Assembly: GCA_035939615.1 (NCBI GenBank)
Contig: DASZFP010000022.1
Coordinates: 1 to 64,000, forward strand
Direction: 5' to 3'
Origin: VBCK01 sp035939615
GTDB lineage: Bacteria; Pseudomonadota; Gammaproteobacteria; Burkholderiales; Burkholderiaceae_F
Length of the DNA: 64,000 nt
Below, one piece after another: positions 51,348 to 60,406 of the stretch; positions within the stretch are counted from its first letter, which is position 1; each line of letters starts with the position of its first letter. Below the pieces are notes generated by a model. That model was not told where the DNA came from, searched no databases, and saw only the letters and a list, made by a program, of their open reading frames with translations. The translations under genes and the position numbers were made by a program.

Positions 51348-51980
51348 TCAGAGCTCCACCAGCCCGGACCTCATGGCTTTGGCGACCGCGTGCGCGCGCG
51401 AAGTCGCATCCAGCTTGGCGATGATCTGGGCCACGTGGAACTTGGCCGTGTGCGCCGAAATGTGCAGGGCCTGAGCAATCTGCCGGTTGCCCAGCCCGAG
51501 CGACATCTTCAGCAGCACCTCGCGCTCGCGCGGCGTGAGCGGGTCGATTTCGCCGGCCAGCGCGCGCCGATCCGCGTTCGAGCCGGCGTGAAACGCCTGC
51601 GCGGCCAGCCGGGCGGTGCTGGCCACCAGCCCGGCGCAGGCCGCGTGCGCCGCGATCGCGACCGCCTCGATCGAGGCATCGCGCGGCAGCAACGAGATGC
51701 CGGCCGCCAGCCAGTCGGCCACCGGGCCGTCCCGCCCGGGTCCGAGCAGCACCAGGGCCGGGCCCTGGTCGGCGATTTCTGCGATCGGCCGCAAGTCGGC
51801 GTCGATGGCCAGATCGGCGATGCACACGCGCGCCTGGCCGAACGAATCGGCCAGTGCCATCGTCAGGCTGTCGTGCGCACATACGATTTCGAAATCGCCG
51901 CGCTGCTCCAGCCCGTCTTTCAGACCGGCCAGCACCAGAGGTGAATCGGAAACGAGCGCTGCTTGAAGCGGAACTTGCAT
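51348..51980 (-). CDS. LuxR-family response regulator with atypical receiver
   Basis: 210-residue regulator. The N-terminal receiver-like domain has D12 and D56, but the acidic pair is reduced and the conserved Lys is Arg (LLPRDAS, residue 100), so phosphorylation may be weak or absent. The C-terminal LuxR helix-turn-helix (about 146-203) is intact: LTPREREVLLKMSLGLGNRQIA and HISAHTAKFHV. It follows the serine protease gene by 10 nt on the same strand, so the two are co-transcribed. Targets unknown. Confidence 0.83.
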   Translation of the reverse strand: MQVPLQAALVSDSPLVLAGLKDGLEQRGDFEIVCAHDSLTMALADSFGQARVCIADLAIDADLRPIAEIADQGPALVLLGPGRDGPVADWLAAGISLLPRDASIEAVAIAAHAACAGLVASTARLAAQAFHAGSNADRRALAGEIDPLTPREREVLLKMSLGLGNRQIAQALHISAHTAKFHVAQIIAKLDATSRAHAVAKAMRSGLVEL

Positions 51981-51990
51981 TCGACCTCGA

Positions 51991-52938
51991 TCAGTTGGCG
52001 CGCGCCTCGGTCGGCCATTGGCCGATGGTCACCTGGACCTCGGCGGGCGAGCCGCCACGGATCAGGGAGACGCGCACGCTGCGTCCGATATTGCCGGCCA
52101 GAGCATCACGCAATTCCGGCACGCTCGAGGCCCGATGGTCGGCCACGTCGACCACGATATCGCCCACCAGCAACCCGCCTTGGGCGGCGGGTCCATCGGC
52201 CAGCAGCGAGGTGATCAGCAGGCCGGCGCCGTCGTGGCCTGCGGGTGCACCCGGCCGTGCGCCGGAGACGGCAACGGGTTGCGCCCCGATGCCGAGGAAG
52301 GCGCGCGCCACGTGCCCTTTGGCAAGCAGCTCATCGAGCACGCGGGCGATCGTTGATTCGGGCACCACGATGCCGTACGCGCGCGACAAGGCCGAGGTCG
52401 CCATCCCGATCACGCGGCCGCTGGAGTCGGCCACTGGGGCGCCGGATAAGCCGTCGTGCACGCCGGAGTCGAGCCGGATCAGGCGGTCCATGTGACCGCC
52501 AAGCCAGGTCTGCCAGGGGCCGGCCACCCGATTGACCACGGATACGCGGGCGGTCAACTCGCCGGCCTGGGACCGCCCGACCTGGATGGCCAGTTCGCCG
52601 GGGCGAACGGCCGCGCCTGGGCCCACGTCGACCGCCGGCAGCTCGTCGTCGGTCAGCCGGAAAACGGCCAGATCGGTGGGCGCATCGGTGCCGATTAATG
52701 CCAGGTCGGCAGCGGCCCGGTCTGCGAGGACGACCGACGCGGTGGCCGGAGCCCGGCCGAACACGTGGGCGGCGGTCACCAGGATGCCGGCGCGCCACAC
52801 CACTCCGCAGCCGAGCGCGTGGCGGCCGCGCCCACGCACGGCCACCGTGCACCGGCCCACCGTTTCAACCGTGGAAGCGATCGAGTCCGAAAGCGCCTTA
52901 AGCGGCGTGCTGTCGGCGTTGTGACGAAGCTGTTCCAT
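51991..52938 (-). CDS. HtrA-like S1C serine protease with PDZ domain, apparently cytoplasmic
   Basis: 315-residue trypsin-like protease with PDZ domain (about 205-300). Catalytic triad: H58 in TAAHVFG, D89 in TDLAVFR, S165 in GLSGAPV, where the usual GNSGGP is altered at two positions. Unlike DegP/DegQ it has no signal peptide or membrane anchor from ATG 52938, and the upstream frame gives no better start. A ribosome-binding AAGGGA is 11 nt upstream. Together with the LuxR gene directly downstream it could form a regulatory pair, for example proteolytic control; this is inference. Confidence 0.82.
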   Translation of the reverse strand: MEQLRHNADSTPLKALSDSIASTVETVGRCTVAVRGRGRHALGCGVVWRAGILVTAAHVFGRAPATASVVLADRAAADLALIGTDAPTDLAVFRLTDDELPAVDVGPGAAVRPGELAIQVGRSQAGELTARVSVVNRVAGPWQTWLGGHMDRLIRLDSGVHDGLSGAPVADSSGRVIGMATSALSRAYGIVVPESTIARVLDELLAKGHVARAFLGIGAQPVAVSGARPGAPAGHDGAGLLITSLLADGPAAQGGLLVGDIVVDVADHRASSVPELRDALAGNIGRSVRVSLIRGGSPAEVQVTIGQWPTEARAN

Positions 52939-53028
52939 GAATGTGTTTCCCTTCGGTGGGATGCCGCAGATGCGACGAAAAGGGAAACTTAACGAATCGG
53001 AATCGGCGGCGCATCCGCCGATCAGGCA

Positions 53029-53066
53029 GCCTCCTTCGCCGCGGCTGGCGCCGCGGCGAAGGAGGC
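53029..53066 (-). terminator. Strong hairpin downstream of the HxlR gene
   Basis: Perfect 16-bp inverted repeat (GCCTCCTTCGCCGCGG and its complement) with a 6-nt loop, between the HxlR stop (53107) and the protease start (52938). No T-tract. GGCTGGCGCCGCGGCG from its centre is repeated at 53085-53100. The CCTCCTTCGCC arm is shared with the repeats at 44012 and 61529-61658. Confidence 0.6.
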
Positions 53067-53106
53067 CAGGGCCTCCCTGCAAAAGGCTGGCGCCGCGGCG
53101 TGGAAG

Positions 53107-53496
53107 CTACAGCGCGGTCTGGCGCAGCGGCGGCACGTAGTGCTTGCGGGCGTCCAGCACGCGCCGGTGATGGTGCTTGGCCCAGCGCACCAGTTCCCAC
53201 ACCGGCTCCAGCAGCGACTTGCCCAATGGCGTCAACGCGTACTCGACGCGCGGCGGGTTGGTGGGGTACACCGTTCGAGACAGGAACCCGTCCTGCTCGA
53301 GGCGGCGCAGCGTCTGCGCCAGCATCCGCTGCGATATGTCCTCGATCTGCACCTTCAAGGCGCTGAACCGCAACGTGCCGTTCTTGGCGAGCGTGCACAG
53401 CACCAGCATGCTCCAGCGATCGCCGACCCGGTCCAGCACGTCCCGGATCGGACAGCCGTCCGGGTCGGAGGAGGATTTTTTCTTGAGCGTGGCCAT
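53107..53496 (-). CDS. HxlR-family transcriptional regulator
   Basis: 129-residue winged-helix regulator: CPIRDVLDRVGDRWSMLVL at 15-33 is the family signature, then LRFSALKV, SQRMLAQTLRRLEQDGFL and VEYALTPLGKSL. C15 sits where YodB/HypR-type members have their redox-sensing Cys, so it may sense quinones or electrophiles. It is divergent from the MexEF-like efflux operon and is its likely repressor; a palindrome suited to an HxlR dimer lies between them at 53587-53600. Cytoplasmic. Confidence 0.9.
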   Translation of the reverse strand: MATLKKKSSSDPDGCPIRDVLDRVGDRWSMLVLCTLAKNGTLRFSALKVQIEDISQRMLAQTLRRLEQDGFLSRTVYPTNPPRVEYALTPLGKSLLEPVWELVRWAKHHHRRVLDARKHYVPPLRQTAL

Positions 53497-53973
53497 TGCG
53501 ACTCCGCAAAGAATGCAGGTTCAATGTGGTTATTGATAGAGACTAGGTGACGCGCACCGCACTCCTTGCGGCGTGTCCGACCCCTAGTACGATTTCGTAC
53601 GTGGTCTCGTTTAGATATTAGCTCTAATTTGTATACCAAATCTCAGGCAGAATTTTACAAGCAAATGAAGAGGTGGTTTGGTCACAGATGTGATCTTGTC
53701 TGGATGCTGCCTCTATATTCGTGGCTCGGTGTCCGTTGGAATGTTGGAAGCAAATGAAGAGGGGCTCACAGATCAAGCGGCTGACGCCGGCAGTACCTGG
53801 CCGGATCGCGAGCTCTCACGCGGCACGAAGTCTCGCGTTTCGACAGACAAAAAGCCCTCGTTGCTTTTGACGCAAGGAATCGCGCGGGCGCGGATAATCG
53901 TTCGCTTGCGCGGGCAACGGCTTTACGCCGGCGCAGTTCTCATTCGCACGCAGGATTGATTCAGGATCGGATC
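53497..53973. other. AT-rich divergent regulatory region
   Basis: 477 bases between the HxlR gene and the efflux operon, with an AT-rich core (53580-53770). It holds the GTACGATTTCGTAC palindrome, a 15-bp direct repeat AAGCAAATGAAGAGG at 53659-53673 and 53748-53762, and a nearby TCACAGAT repeated after each. No credible gene. Confidence 0.6.
53587..53600. promoter_or_regulatory. Candidate HxlR operator
   Basis: Perfect inverted repeat GTACGA-TT-TCGTAC, 91 nt from the HxlR start and about 375 nt from the efflux operon start. Size and symmetry match known operators of this family (GTAC/TACT-type half-sites around a short AT core). Assignment is by position and shape only. Confidence 0.45.
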
Positions 53974-55191
53974 ATGGCAAACGCAACTGTCTTACCGCGC
54001 ATCTCGGCAGCCCATGGGCTGCGGACCCCGGCGCTGCTCGCCGCGCTGATCGTGACCGGCTCGATCGTTCTGGCCGGCTGCCAGTCCAGGGCGGATACCC
54101 CGCCGCCCGGGGCCTTCGGGCCGCCGACCGTGTCGGTGGCACCGGCCGTCAAGCGCCAGGTGCAGGAATCCGACGAGTTCACCGGGCGCCTGGAGGCGCC
54201 GCAGTCGGTCGACCTGCGGCCGCGCGTGACCGGCTACATCAAGAAGGTCCACTTCAACGACGGCCAGGAGGTCAAGCAGGGCGAACTGCTGTTCACGATC
54301 GATCCGGATCCGTACCTGGCCGAGCTGGCCCGCGCGCGCGCGCAACTGGCCGCCGCCCAGACCCAGGTCGAGCTGGCGATCCTCGACGAGGCGCGCGCCC
54401 ACAAGCTGATCGATGTCAAGGCGATCTCGCAGCAGGAATACGATCAGCTGACATCCGGCACGCGCAACGCGACGGCCAACGTGCAGGCTGCCGAGGCGGC
54501 GGTGCAGACCGCTCAACTGAACGTGGGCTACAGCGAAATTCGCGCCCCCATCGCCGGGCGCGTCTCGCGCGCCAACGTAACCGCGGGCAACCTGGTCAAT
54601 GTGGGCAGTCCGGTGCTCACCTCGATCGTGTCGCAGGACAAGGTCTATGCGTATTTCGACGCCGGCGAGGATGCGTATTTGAGATACGCCAAGTCGGCCA
54701 AAGCCGGCTCGCAGTCGCACCCGAACCCGGTCCTGATGGGGCTGGCCGACGAGCAGGGCTTTCCGCACCGGGGCGAATTGAATTTCGTCGACAACCAGCT
54801 CAATCCCCAGACCGGCGCGATGCGCACGCGCGCGGTGTTCGACAACAGCGACCGGCGCTTCACGCCGGGACTGTTCGCGCGCATCCGGCTGCTGGGCAGC
54901 GGCACCTACACGGCGGTGCTGACGCCGGAGCAGGCGATCGGGACCGATCAGACCAAGCGCTTCGTGCTGGTGATCGGGCAGAACAACACGGCGCAGTTCC
55001 GCGAGGTCACGCTGGGACCGTTGGTCGATGGCATGCGCGTAGTCACCAGCGGGGTGTTTCCGGGCGACCTGGTCGTGGTCGACGGCCTGCAGCGCGTCCG
55101 CCCGGGCCAGCCGGTCACGCCGGAAAAGCTGCCGATCGATGATCGGGGCATGCCGATCAAGAAGCCGGTCGCGCCGGCGGCTCAGGGGTAG
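53974..55191 (+). CDS. RND efflux periplasmic adaptor, MexE-like lipoprotein
   Basis: 405-residue membrane-fusion protein with a lipoprotein signal ending VLAGC (Cys at about 36). Lipoyl halves flank RPRVTGYIKKVHFNDGQEVKQGE, followed by a helical hairpin and a beta-barrel with YSEIRAPIAGRVSRANVTAGN, ending with a basic tail. ATG 53974 with AGGA seven bases upstream is preferred over TTG 53956. First gene of the adaptor-permease-channel operon; the permease begins 10 nt later. Regulated most likely by the divergent HxlR protein. Confidence 0.91.
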   Translation: MANATVLPRISAAHGLRTPALLAALIVTGSIVLAGCQSRADTPPPGAFGPPTVSVAPAVKRQVQESDEFTGRLEAPQSVDLRPRVTGYIKKVHFNDGQEVKQGELLFTIDPDPYLAELARARAQLAAAQTQVELAILDEARAHKLIDVKAISQQEYDQLTSGTRNATANVQAAEAAVQTAQLNVGYSEIRAPIAGRVSRANVTAGNLVNVGSPVLTSIVSQDKVYAYFDAGEDAYLRYAKSAKAGSQSHPNPVLMGLADEQGFPHRGELNFVDNQLNPQTGAMRTRAVFDNSDRRFTPGLFARIRLLGSGTYTAVLTPEQAIGTDQTKRFVLVIGQNNTAQFREVTLGPLVDGMRVVTSGVFPGDLVVVDGLQRVRPGQPVTPEKLPIDDRGMPIKKPVAPAAQG

Positions 55192-55201
55192 GTAGCTCGC
55201 G

Positions 55202-58200
55202 ATGGACGTTTCCCATTTTTTCATCGACCGACCGCGCTTTGCCGCGGTCCTGTCGATCATCGTGTTTCTGGTCGGCTTGATCTCGCTGTTCAAGCTGCCG
55301 ATCTCCGAGTACCCGGAGGTGACTCCCCCGCAGGTCGTGGTGCGGGCCCAGTTTCCGGGCGCCAACCCGCGCGTGATCGCCGAGACCGTGGCGACGCCGC
55401 TGGAAGAGCAGATCAACGGCGTCGACAACCTGCTCTACTACGACAGCCAGGCCACGTCCGACGGGGCCATGACGCTGACCTGCACCTTCCGGATCGGCAC
55501 CGACCCGGTCGTGGCCGAGTCCCAGGTCCAGAATCGGATCAACCGCGCGCTGCCGCGGCTGCCGGACGTGGTGCGCCAGATCGGCGTGACCACGGAAAAG
55601 AGCTCGCCCACTTTGACGATGGTCGTTCACATGGTGTCGCCGGACAACCGCTACGACGCCCTGTACCTGCGCAACTACGCCCAGCTGTACGTGCGTGACC
55701 CGCTGCTGCGGATCCCGGGCATGGGGTCGGTGCTGGTGTTCGGCGAGGGCGACTACGCGATGCGCATCTGGCTGGATCCGAACAAGCTGGCAGCGCGCAG
55801 CGTCAGCACGGCCGAAGTGGTGTCGGCGATCCGCGAGCAGAACGCGCAGGTCGCCGCCGGCGTGGTCGGAGCGGACCCCAACCCCCCCGGCACCACATTC
55901 ACGATGTCGGTCAACACCCAGGGGCGCCTGAAGACCGAAGAGGAGTTCGGCGACATCATCGTACGGGCTGATCCGGCCGACGTGTCGGTGATCCGGATCC
56001 GCGATCTGGGCCGGGTCGAGCTCAGCGCCGGCACGTATGCGTTGCGCAGCCTGCTGAACAATAAGGAAGCGGTAGCGGTTGCGGTGTTCCAGGCGCCCGA
56101 GTCCAACGCGCTCGCCCTGTCCAGCAACGTGCGCTCCACGATGGAGCGGCTGAAGGCGGATTTTCCGCAGGGCGTGGACTACCAGATCGTGTACGACCCG
56201 ACGCAGTTCGTCAGAACCTCAATCAGCGAGGTGATCAAGACGCTCACCTACGCCATCCTGCTGGTGGCGCTGGTGGTGGTCATATTCCTTCAGACCTGGC
56301 GCGCCTCGATCATCCCGCTGCTGGCCGTGCCGGTGGCGGTAGTCGGAACCTTCGCGGTGCTGCTGGCCCTGGGCTTTTCGATCAACACGCTGACGCTGTT
56401 CGGCCTGGTGCTGGCGATCGGGATCGTGGTCGACGACGCGATCGTCGTGGTGGAAAACGTCGAGCGCAACATCGAGGCGGGGCTGTCGCCCCACGACGCC
56501 ACGGTGCGGGCGATGCAGGAGGTCAGCGGCCCGATTATCGCGATCGCGCTGGTGCTGTGCGCGGTGTTCGTGCCGCTGTCGTTCGTGTCGGGCCTGTCGG
56601 GACAGTTCTATCGGCAGTTCGCAGTGACGATCGCGATCTCGACGGTGATTTCTGCCTTCAATTCGCTGACGCTGTCGCCGGCGCTTGCGGCCATCCTGCT
56701 GAAGGGCCGCGATGAGCCCAAGGACGTGGTGATGCGCACGATGGAGCGCGTGCTGGGTGGCTTCTTCACCCGCTTCAACCGCTTCTTCAAGCGCTCGTCG
56801 GAGGCCTATGGCCGGGGCGTGACCGGCGTCCTGGGCCGCAAGGCCGCGGTGCTGGGGGTTTACGCGCTGCTGATCGGTTTGACGCTGGTACTGTTCTGGC
56901 GCGTACCGCCCGGCTTCGTGCCGCAACAGGACAAGCAGTACCTGATCGGAATCGCGCAGCTGCCGGAGGGAGCGACGCTCGATCGGACCACTGAAGTCAT
57001 CCGCAAGCTCAGCGATATCGCCCTGCATGTGCCGGGCGTGCGCGACTCGGTCGCCTTTCCGGGACTGTCGATCGACGGCTTCACGAACCGGACCAATGCC
57101 GGCATCGTGTTCTTCGGGTTGACCGACTTCGACAAGCGGACCACGAGGAATCTGAGCGCCGACGCCATCGCGACTCAGGTCAACATGCATGCGGCCGGGA
57201 TCAAGGATGCGTTCATCTTCGTACTGAATCCGCCGCCGGTGTCGGGCATCGGCCAGGCGGGCGGGTTCAAGCTGCAGCTGCTCGATCGCAACTCGCTCGG
57301 CGAGCAGGCCCTGGCCGGGGCGATCGGGGCTACGCTCGGCGGCGTTTACGGCAACCCGCACTCGATCCTGACGCAGGTGTTTTCCAACTACCAGATCAAC
57401 GTGCCCCAGCTGTACGCCGATATCGATCGGACCCGTGCCAAGCAGATGGGGATGAACCTGACCGACATCTACGACACGATGCAGTTGTACCTGGGGTCGC
57501 TGTACGTGAACGACTTCAACCGCTTCGGCAAGACCTACCAGGTGATCGTGCAGGCCGACGCGCCATACCGGGCGAACGCGGACTCGATCACTCAACTGAA
57601 GACGCGCAACAACCGCGGAGAGATGGTGCCGCTGGGCGCGGTGATGAAGGTCGTGCCGGCCTTCGGGCCGGTCAGCGTCACGCGGCATAACGGGTTCTAT
57701 TCGGCCGACATCAACGGCGCACCCAAGCCGGGGTTCAGCTCCGGGCAGGCGCAGGCCGAGATCGAGCATGTGCTGCAGGCGAGTCTGCCGCGCGGCGTCA
57801 TCTACAGCTGGACCGAGCTGGTCTACCAGGAAAAGATCGCGGGCAACACGATGGTGTACATCTTCCCGCTGTGCGTGCTGCTGGTGTTCCTGGTGCTGGC
57901 GGCCAACTACGAGAGCTGGTCGCTGCCGCTGGCGATCGTGCTGATCGTTCCGATGTGCATTTTCAGCGCGATCACCGGCGTCTGGCTGAGCGGCTTTCTC
58001 GGAATCCCAGCCGACAACAACATCTTCACGCAAATCGCGTTCGTGGTGCTGGTGGGCCTGGCCTGCAAGAACGCGATCCTGATCGTGGAGTTCGCGCGCG
58101 ACCTGGAGGCGCGCGGCGAGCCGATGCTCGAGGCGGTGCTGCACGCGTGCCGTATGAGGCTGCGGCCGATTCTGATGACCTCGGTGGCCTTCTGCGCGGG

Positions 58201-58444
58201 CGTGATCCCGCTGATCCTGGGCACGGGCGCCGGCTCGGAAATGCGCCGAGCAATGGGTATCGCGGTGTTCGCCGGGATGCTGGGCGTGACCTCGTTCGGG
58301 ATCTTCCTGACGCCGGTGTTCTACACGCTGCTGCGAACCCTGGCGCGCAAGGTCTCGACCAAGGCCAGGGTGCAGCCACAGGCGAGCTCTGGACTGGGCG
58401 CTGCGGCGCTGGGCATGCAACCACAGGGGCGGCGCGATGACTGA
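55202..58444 (+). CDS. RND efflux permease, MexF/OqxB type
   Basis: 1080-residue HAE1 pump closely resembling Pseudomonas MexF throughout: FFIDRPRFAAVLSIIVFLVG, LPISEYPEVTPPQVVVRA, GEGDYAMRIWLDPNKLAARS, and helix 4 Asp pair in GIVVDDAIVVVENVERN. Helix 10 Lys is present in GLACKNAILIVEFARD. MexF-type pumps export chloramphenicol, fluoroquinolones and quinolone-like metabolites; that substrate range is inferred by homology. Last 8 nt overlap the outer-membrane factor gene, so translation is coupled. Confidence 0.95.
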   Translation: MDVSHFFIDRPRFAAVLSIIVFLVGLISLFKLPISEYPEVTPPQVVVRAQFPGANPRVIAETVATPLEEQINGVDNLLYYDSQATSDGAMTLTCTFRIGTDPVVAESQVQNRINRALPRLPDVVRQIGVTTEKSSPTLTMVVHMVSPDNRYDALYLRNYAQLYVRDPLLRIPGMGSVLVFGEGDYAMRIWLDPNKLAARSVSTAEVVSAIREQNAQVAAGVVGADPNPPGTTFTMSVNTQGRLKTEEEFGDIIVRADPADVSVIRIRDLGRVELSAGTYALRSLLNNKEAVAVAVFQAPESNALALSSNVRSTMERLKADFPQGVDYQIVYDPTQFVRTSISEVIKTLTYAILLVALVVVIFLQTWRASIIPLLAVPVAVVGTFAVLLALGFSINTLTLFGLVLAIGIVVDDAIVVVENVERNIEAGLSPHDATVRAMQEVSGPIIAIALVLCAVFVPLSFVSGLSGQFYRQFAVTIAISTVISAFNSLTLSPALAAILLKGRDEPKDVVMRTMERVLGGFFTRFNRFFKRSSEAYGRGVTGVLGRKAAVLGVYALLIGLTLVLFWRVPPGFVPQQDKQYLIGIAQLPEGATLDRTTEVIRKLSDIALHVPGVRDSVAFPGLSIDGFTNRTNAGIVFFGLTDFDKRTTRNLSADAIATQVNMHAAGIKDAFIFVLNPPPVSGIGQAGGFKLQLLDRNSLGEQALAGAIGATLGGVYGNPHSILTQVFSNYQINVPQLYADIDRTRAKQMGMNLTDIYDTMQLYLGSLYVNDFNRFGKTYQVIVQADAPYRANADSITQLKTRNNRGEMVPLGAVMKVVPAFGPVSVTRHNGFYSADINGAPKPGFSSGQAQAEIEHVLQASLPRGVIYSWTELVYQEKIAGNTMVYIFPLCVLLVFLVLAANYESWSLPLAIVLIVPMCIFSAITGVWLSGFLGIPADNNIFTQIAFVVLVGLACKNAILIVEFARDLEARGEPMLEAVLHACRMRLRPILMTSVAFCAGVIPLILGTGAGSEMRRAMGIAVFAGMLGVTSFGIFLTPVFYTLLRTLARKVSTKARVQPQASSGLGAAALGMQPQGRRDD

Positions 58445-59861
58445 AGTCCGAGGCGGCCTCGCCGCTGTGCTGACAGTGATTCTGGCCGGCTGCGCGCTCG
58501 GGCCCAACTACCGCGAGCCGCAGATGTCGCTGGCGGCGGACTTCGAGAACATCAGCGGAGACCACCTGGCCGAGCCGCCGCGCGAGTTCTGGCGGCGTTT
58601 CGACGATCCGGTGCTGAGCCAGCTGGTCGAGGACGCGCTGAAGGCCAATCACGACATCCGCATCGCGGTGGCCAATCTGCAGGCGGCGCGGGCGGCCAGG
58701 CTCGGCGTGGACGCGCAGGCCTATCCGCTGGTCGGTACCAGCGCCAGCGGCACGCGCCAGATCATCCCGCAATCGGTGGCGCCCGGGGTCAGCCGCGACA
58801 ACCGCACGCTGAACGATTACGACACCTCGTTCAATGCGAGCTGGGAACTGCCTCTGTTCGGGCGCTATTCCCGGGCGTCCGAGTCGGCCGCGGCTTTGGA
58901 GTCGGCCGCGCAGGCGGGCATCGCGGCCGCGCAGGTCAGCGTCACGGCCGAAGTGGCGCGCAACTATTTCGAGTTGCGCGGCCAGCAGCTGCGCCTGCAG
59001 ATCGCGCAACAGTCGGTACAGAACCAACAGGCCAATCTGGACCTGGTGCAGGCGCGGCTGGATGCGGGGCGTGGGACCGAGCTGGACACGTCGCGCGCCC
59101 AGGCCCAGGTCGAAAGCACCCGGGCTGCGATTCCCGTGCTGGAGGCCGGCATCGAGCTGTCGCGGTTCCGCCTGGCCGTGCTGACCGGGCGGCCGCCGAC
59201 CGAGCTGGCCTCGTTGTCCAGGGAGGTCCAGCCGCTGCCGGGCATCCAACCGGTCGACGGCATCGGGTCGCCCGCCGCGCTGCTCAGGCGCCGGCCTGAT
59301 ATCCGCATCGCCGAGCGCCAGCTCGCCTCGGCCACGGCTGATATCGGCGCCTCCAAGGCGGACCTGTTTCCCAGCGTCTCGATCAGCGGGCTGCTGGGTC
59401 TGAACGCGCTCAACCCCGGCGACCTGGGCAAGGCGGCGGCTTACTACTACAACCTGGGCGGCGCGATCAGCTGGAACGTGCTCGATTTCGGGCGGATCCG
59501 CTCGCGCATCCGTCAGAACGAGGCGAGGACCGATGCCGCGCTGGCACAATACGAAAAGACGGTGCTGACCGCGCTGGAGGAAACCGAAGGCGCTTTGGTC
59601 AGCTTCGATCGCAACCAGCGGCGCGCCGAGAGCCTGTTCAAGGCCGCGCGTGCCTCGGAGCAGGCCGCCAAGCTGGCACGGACCCGGTTCGAGGCGGGAG
59701 TGACCGATTTCCTGACCGTGCTGGATGCCGAGCGCCAGTTGCTGGCCGACCGCGAGGGCCTGGCCCTGGCGCAGACCGACGCCGGCACCTCGCTGATCTC
59801 GGTCTACCGGGCGCTGGGCGGCGGCTGGTACGAGTCCGCCACCACCGTATCGAGCAACTGA
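58437..59861 (+). CDS. Outer-membrane efflux lipoprotein, OprN/NodT type
   Basis: 474-residue TolC-like outer-membrane factor, third gene of the MexEF-OprN-like operon. Lipobox ILAGC with Cys at about 19. Two OEP repeats; GSPAALLRRRPDIRIAERQLASA and the C-terminal FEAGVTDFLTVLDAERQLL are hallmark segments. The ATG lies inside the end of the permease gene (8-nt overlap). A strong GC hairpin follows the stop. Trimeric channel in the outer membrane. Confidence 0.93.
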   Translation: MTEVRGGLAAVLTVILAGCALGPNYREPQMSLAADFENISGDHLAEPPREFWRRFDDPVLSQLVEDALKANHDIRIAVANLQAARAARLGVDAQAYPLVGTSASGTRQIIPQSVAPGVSRDNRTLNDYDTSFNASWELPLFGRYSRASESAAALESAAQAGIAAAQVSVTAEVARNYFELRGQQLRLQIAQQSVQNQQANLDLVQARLDAGRGTELDTSRAQAQVESTRAAIPVLEAGIELSRFRLAVLTGRPPTELASLSREVQPLPGIQPVDGIGSPAALLRRRPDIRIAERQLASATADIGASKADLFPSVSISGLLGLNALNPGDLGKAAAYYYNLGGAISWNVLDFGRIRSRIRQNEARTDAALAQYEKTVLTALEETEGALVSFDRNQRRAESLFKAARASEQAAKLARTRFEAGVTDFLTVLDAERQLLADREGLALAQTDAGTSLISVYRALGGGWYESATTVSSN

Positions 59862-59867
59862 TAACGG

Positions 59868-59898
59868 GCCGCGCGGTCGGCGCGACCGACCGCGCGGC
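59868..59898. terminator. Strong hairpin after the MexEF-OprN-like operon
   Basis: Perfect 12-bp inverted repeat GCCGCGCGGTCG / CGACCGCGCGGC with a 7-nt loop, 6 nt after the outer-membrane factor stop and before the opposing gene's stop. No T-tract; likely bidirectional. Confidence 0.65.
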
Positions 59899-59942
59899 GA
59901 TTCAGTTCTCGCGCCCAGCGGGATCCGCGTCGGCGACCCGGG

Positions 59943-60332
59943 CTACTTCATCTGGACCACGAAGAAACTGATGTCGCTCGTGCCGACATTCTTGAAAGAG
60001 TAAGGCCGAGGCTCCGAGACCAACTTGGTCTCCCCGGCTTTCCACTGCGCCGTCTCCTTGGTCCCGTCGGCATAGGTGCGCTCGATCGTGCCGCCGGTCA
60101 ACGCGCGTACGACGCGCATCGGCCGCTTTGAGGTCGGCGACCCTTGACCGGGCTTGAAGGTGGCTTCGAAGACGAGCAGCTTTTCGTTCTCCGCGATGTT
60201 CTTGGTGGTGCCGGCGGGCGGCCCCGCTGATTCCATTTTCTTTTCCTGCGCCAGCGCGCAGTCGCCGACCGCCCCTGCCAACACGAATACCGGCAGCATC
60301 AAGGCCGCCCATCGTCCGGTTGATTTGCTCAT
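59943..60332 (-). CDS. Small secreted cupin-like protein
   Basis: 129-residue exported protein with a signal peptide (hydrophobic 8-25, cleavage near CALAQ). The rest reads as one small beta-barrel: KLLVFEATFKPGQGSPTSK, RALTGGTIERTYADGTKETAQWKAGET and SFKNVGTSDISFFVVQ fit a cupin, but metal-binding histidines are missing. GGAGA precedes the ATG. Periplasmic; function unknown. No clear operon partner. Confidence 0.7.
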   Translation of the reverse strand: MSKSTGRWAALMLPVFVLAGAVGDCALAQEKKMESAGPPAGTTKNIAENEKLLVFEATFKPGQGSPTSKRPMRVVRALTGGTIERTYADGTKETAQWKAGETKLVSEPRPYSFKNVGTSDISFFVVQMK

Positions 60333-60406
60333 GTCTCCTCTCCTTGGCCCGCCAGGCGGGCTCGGGCACTGTACCAGCGCCCCGAGAAAAGGTCTTTCGA
60401 CGGGGC

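Noticed and set aside
53029..53066. Protease start upstream of 52938, in the hairpin region
   Set aside because: The extended frame translates the palindromic repeat into Gly/Arg-rich residues with no signal peptide, and the ATG at 52938 has a ribosome-binding site.
56219..58507. 762-codon minus-strand frame opposite the MexF-like permease
   Set aside because: Antisense shadow of a gene closely similar to MexF along its length.
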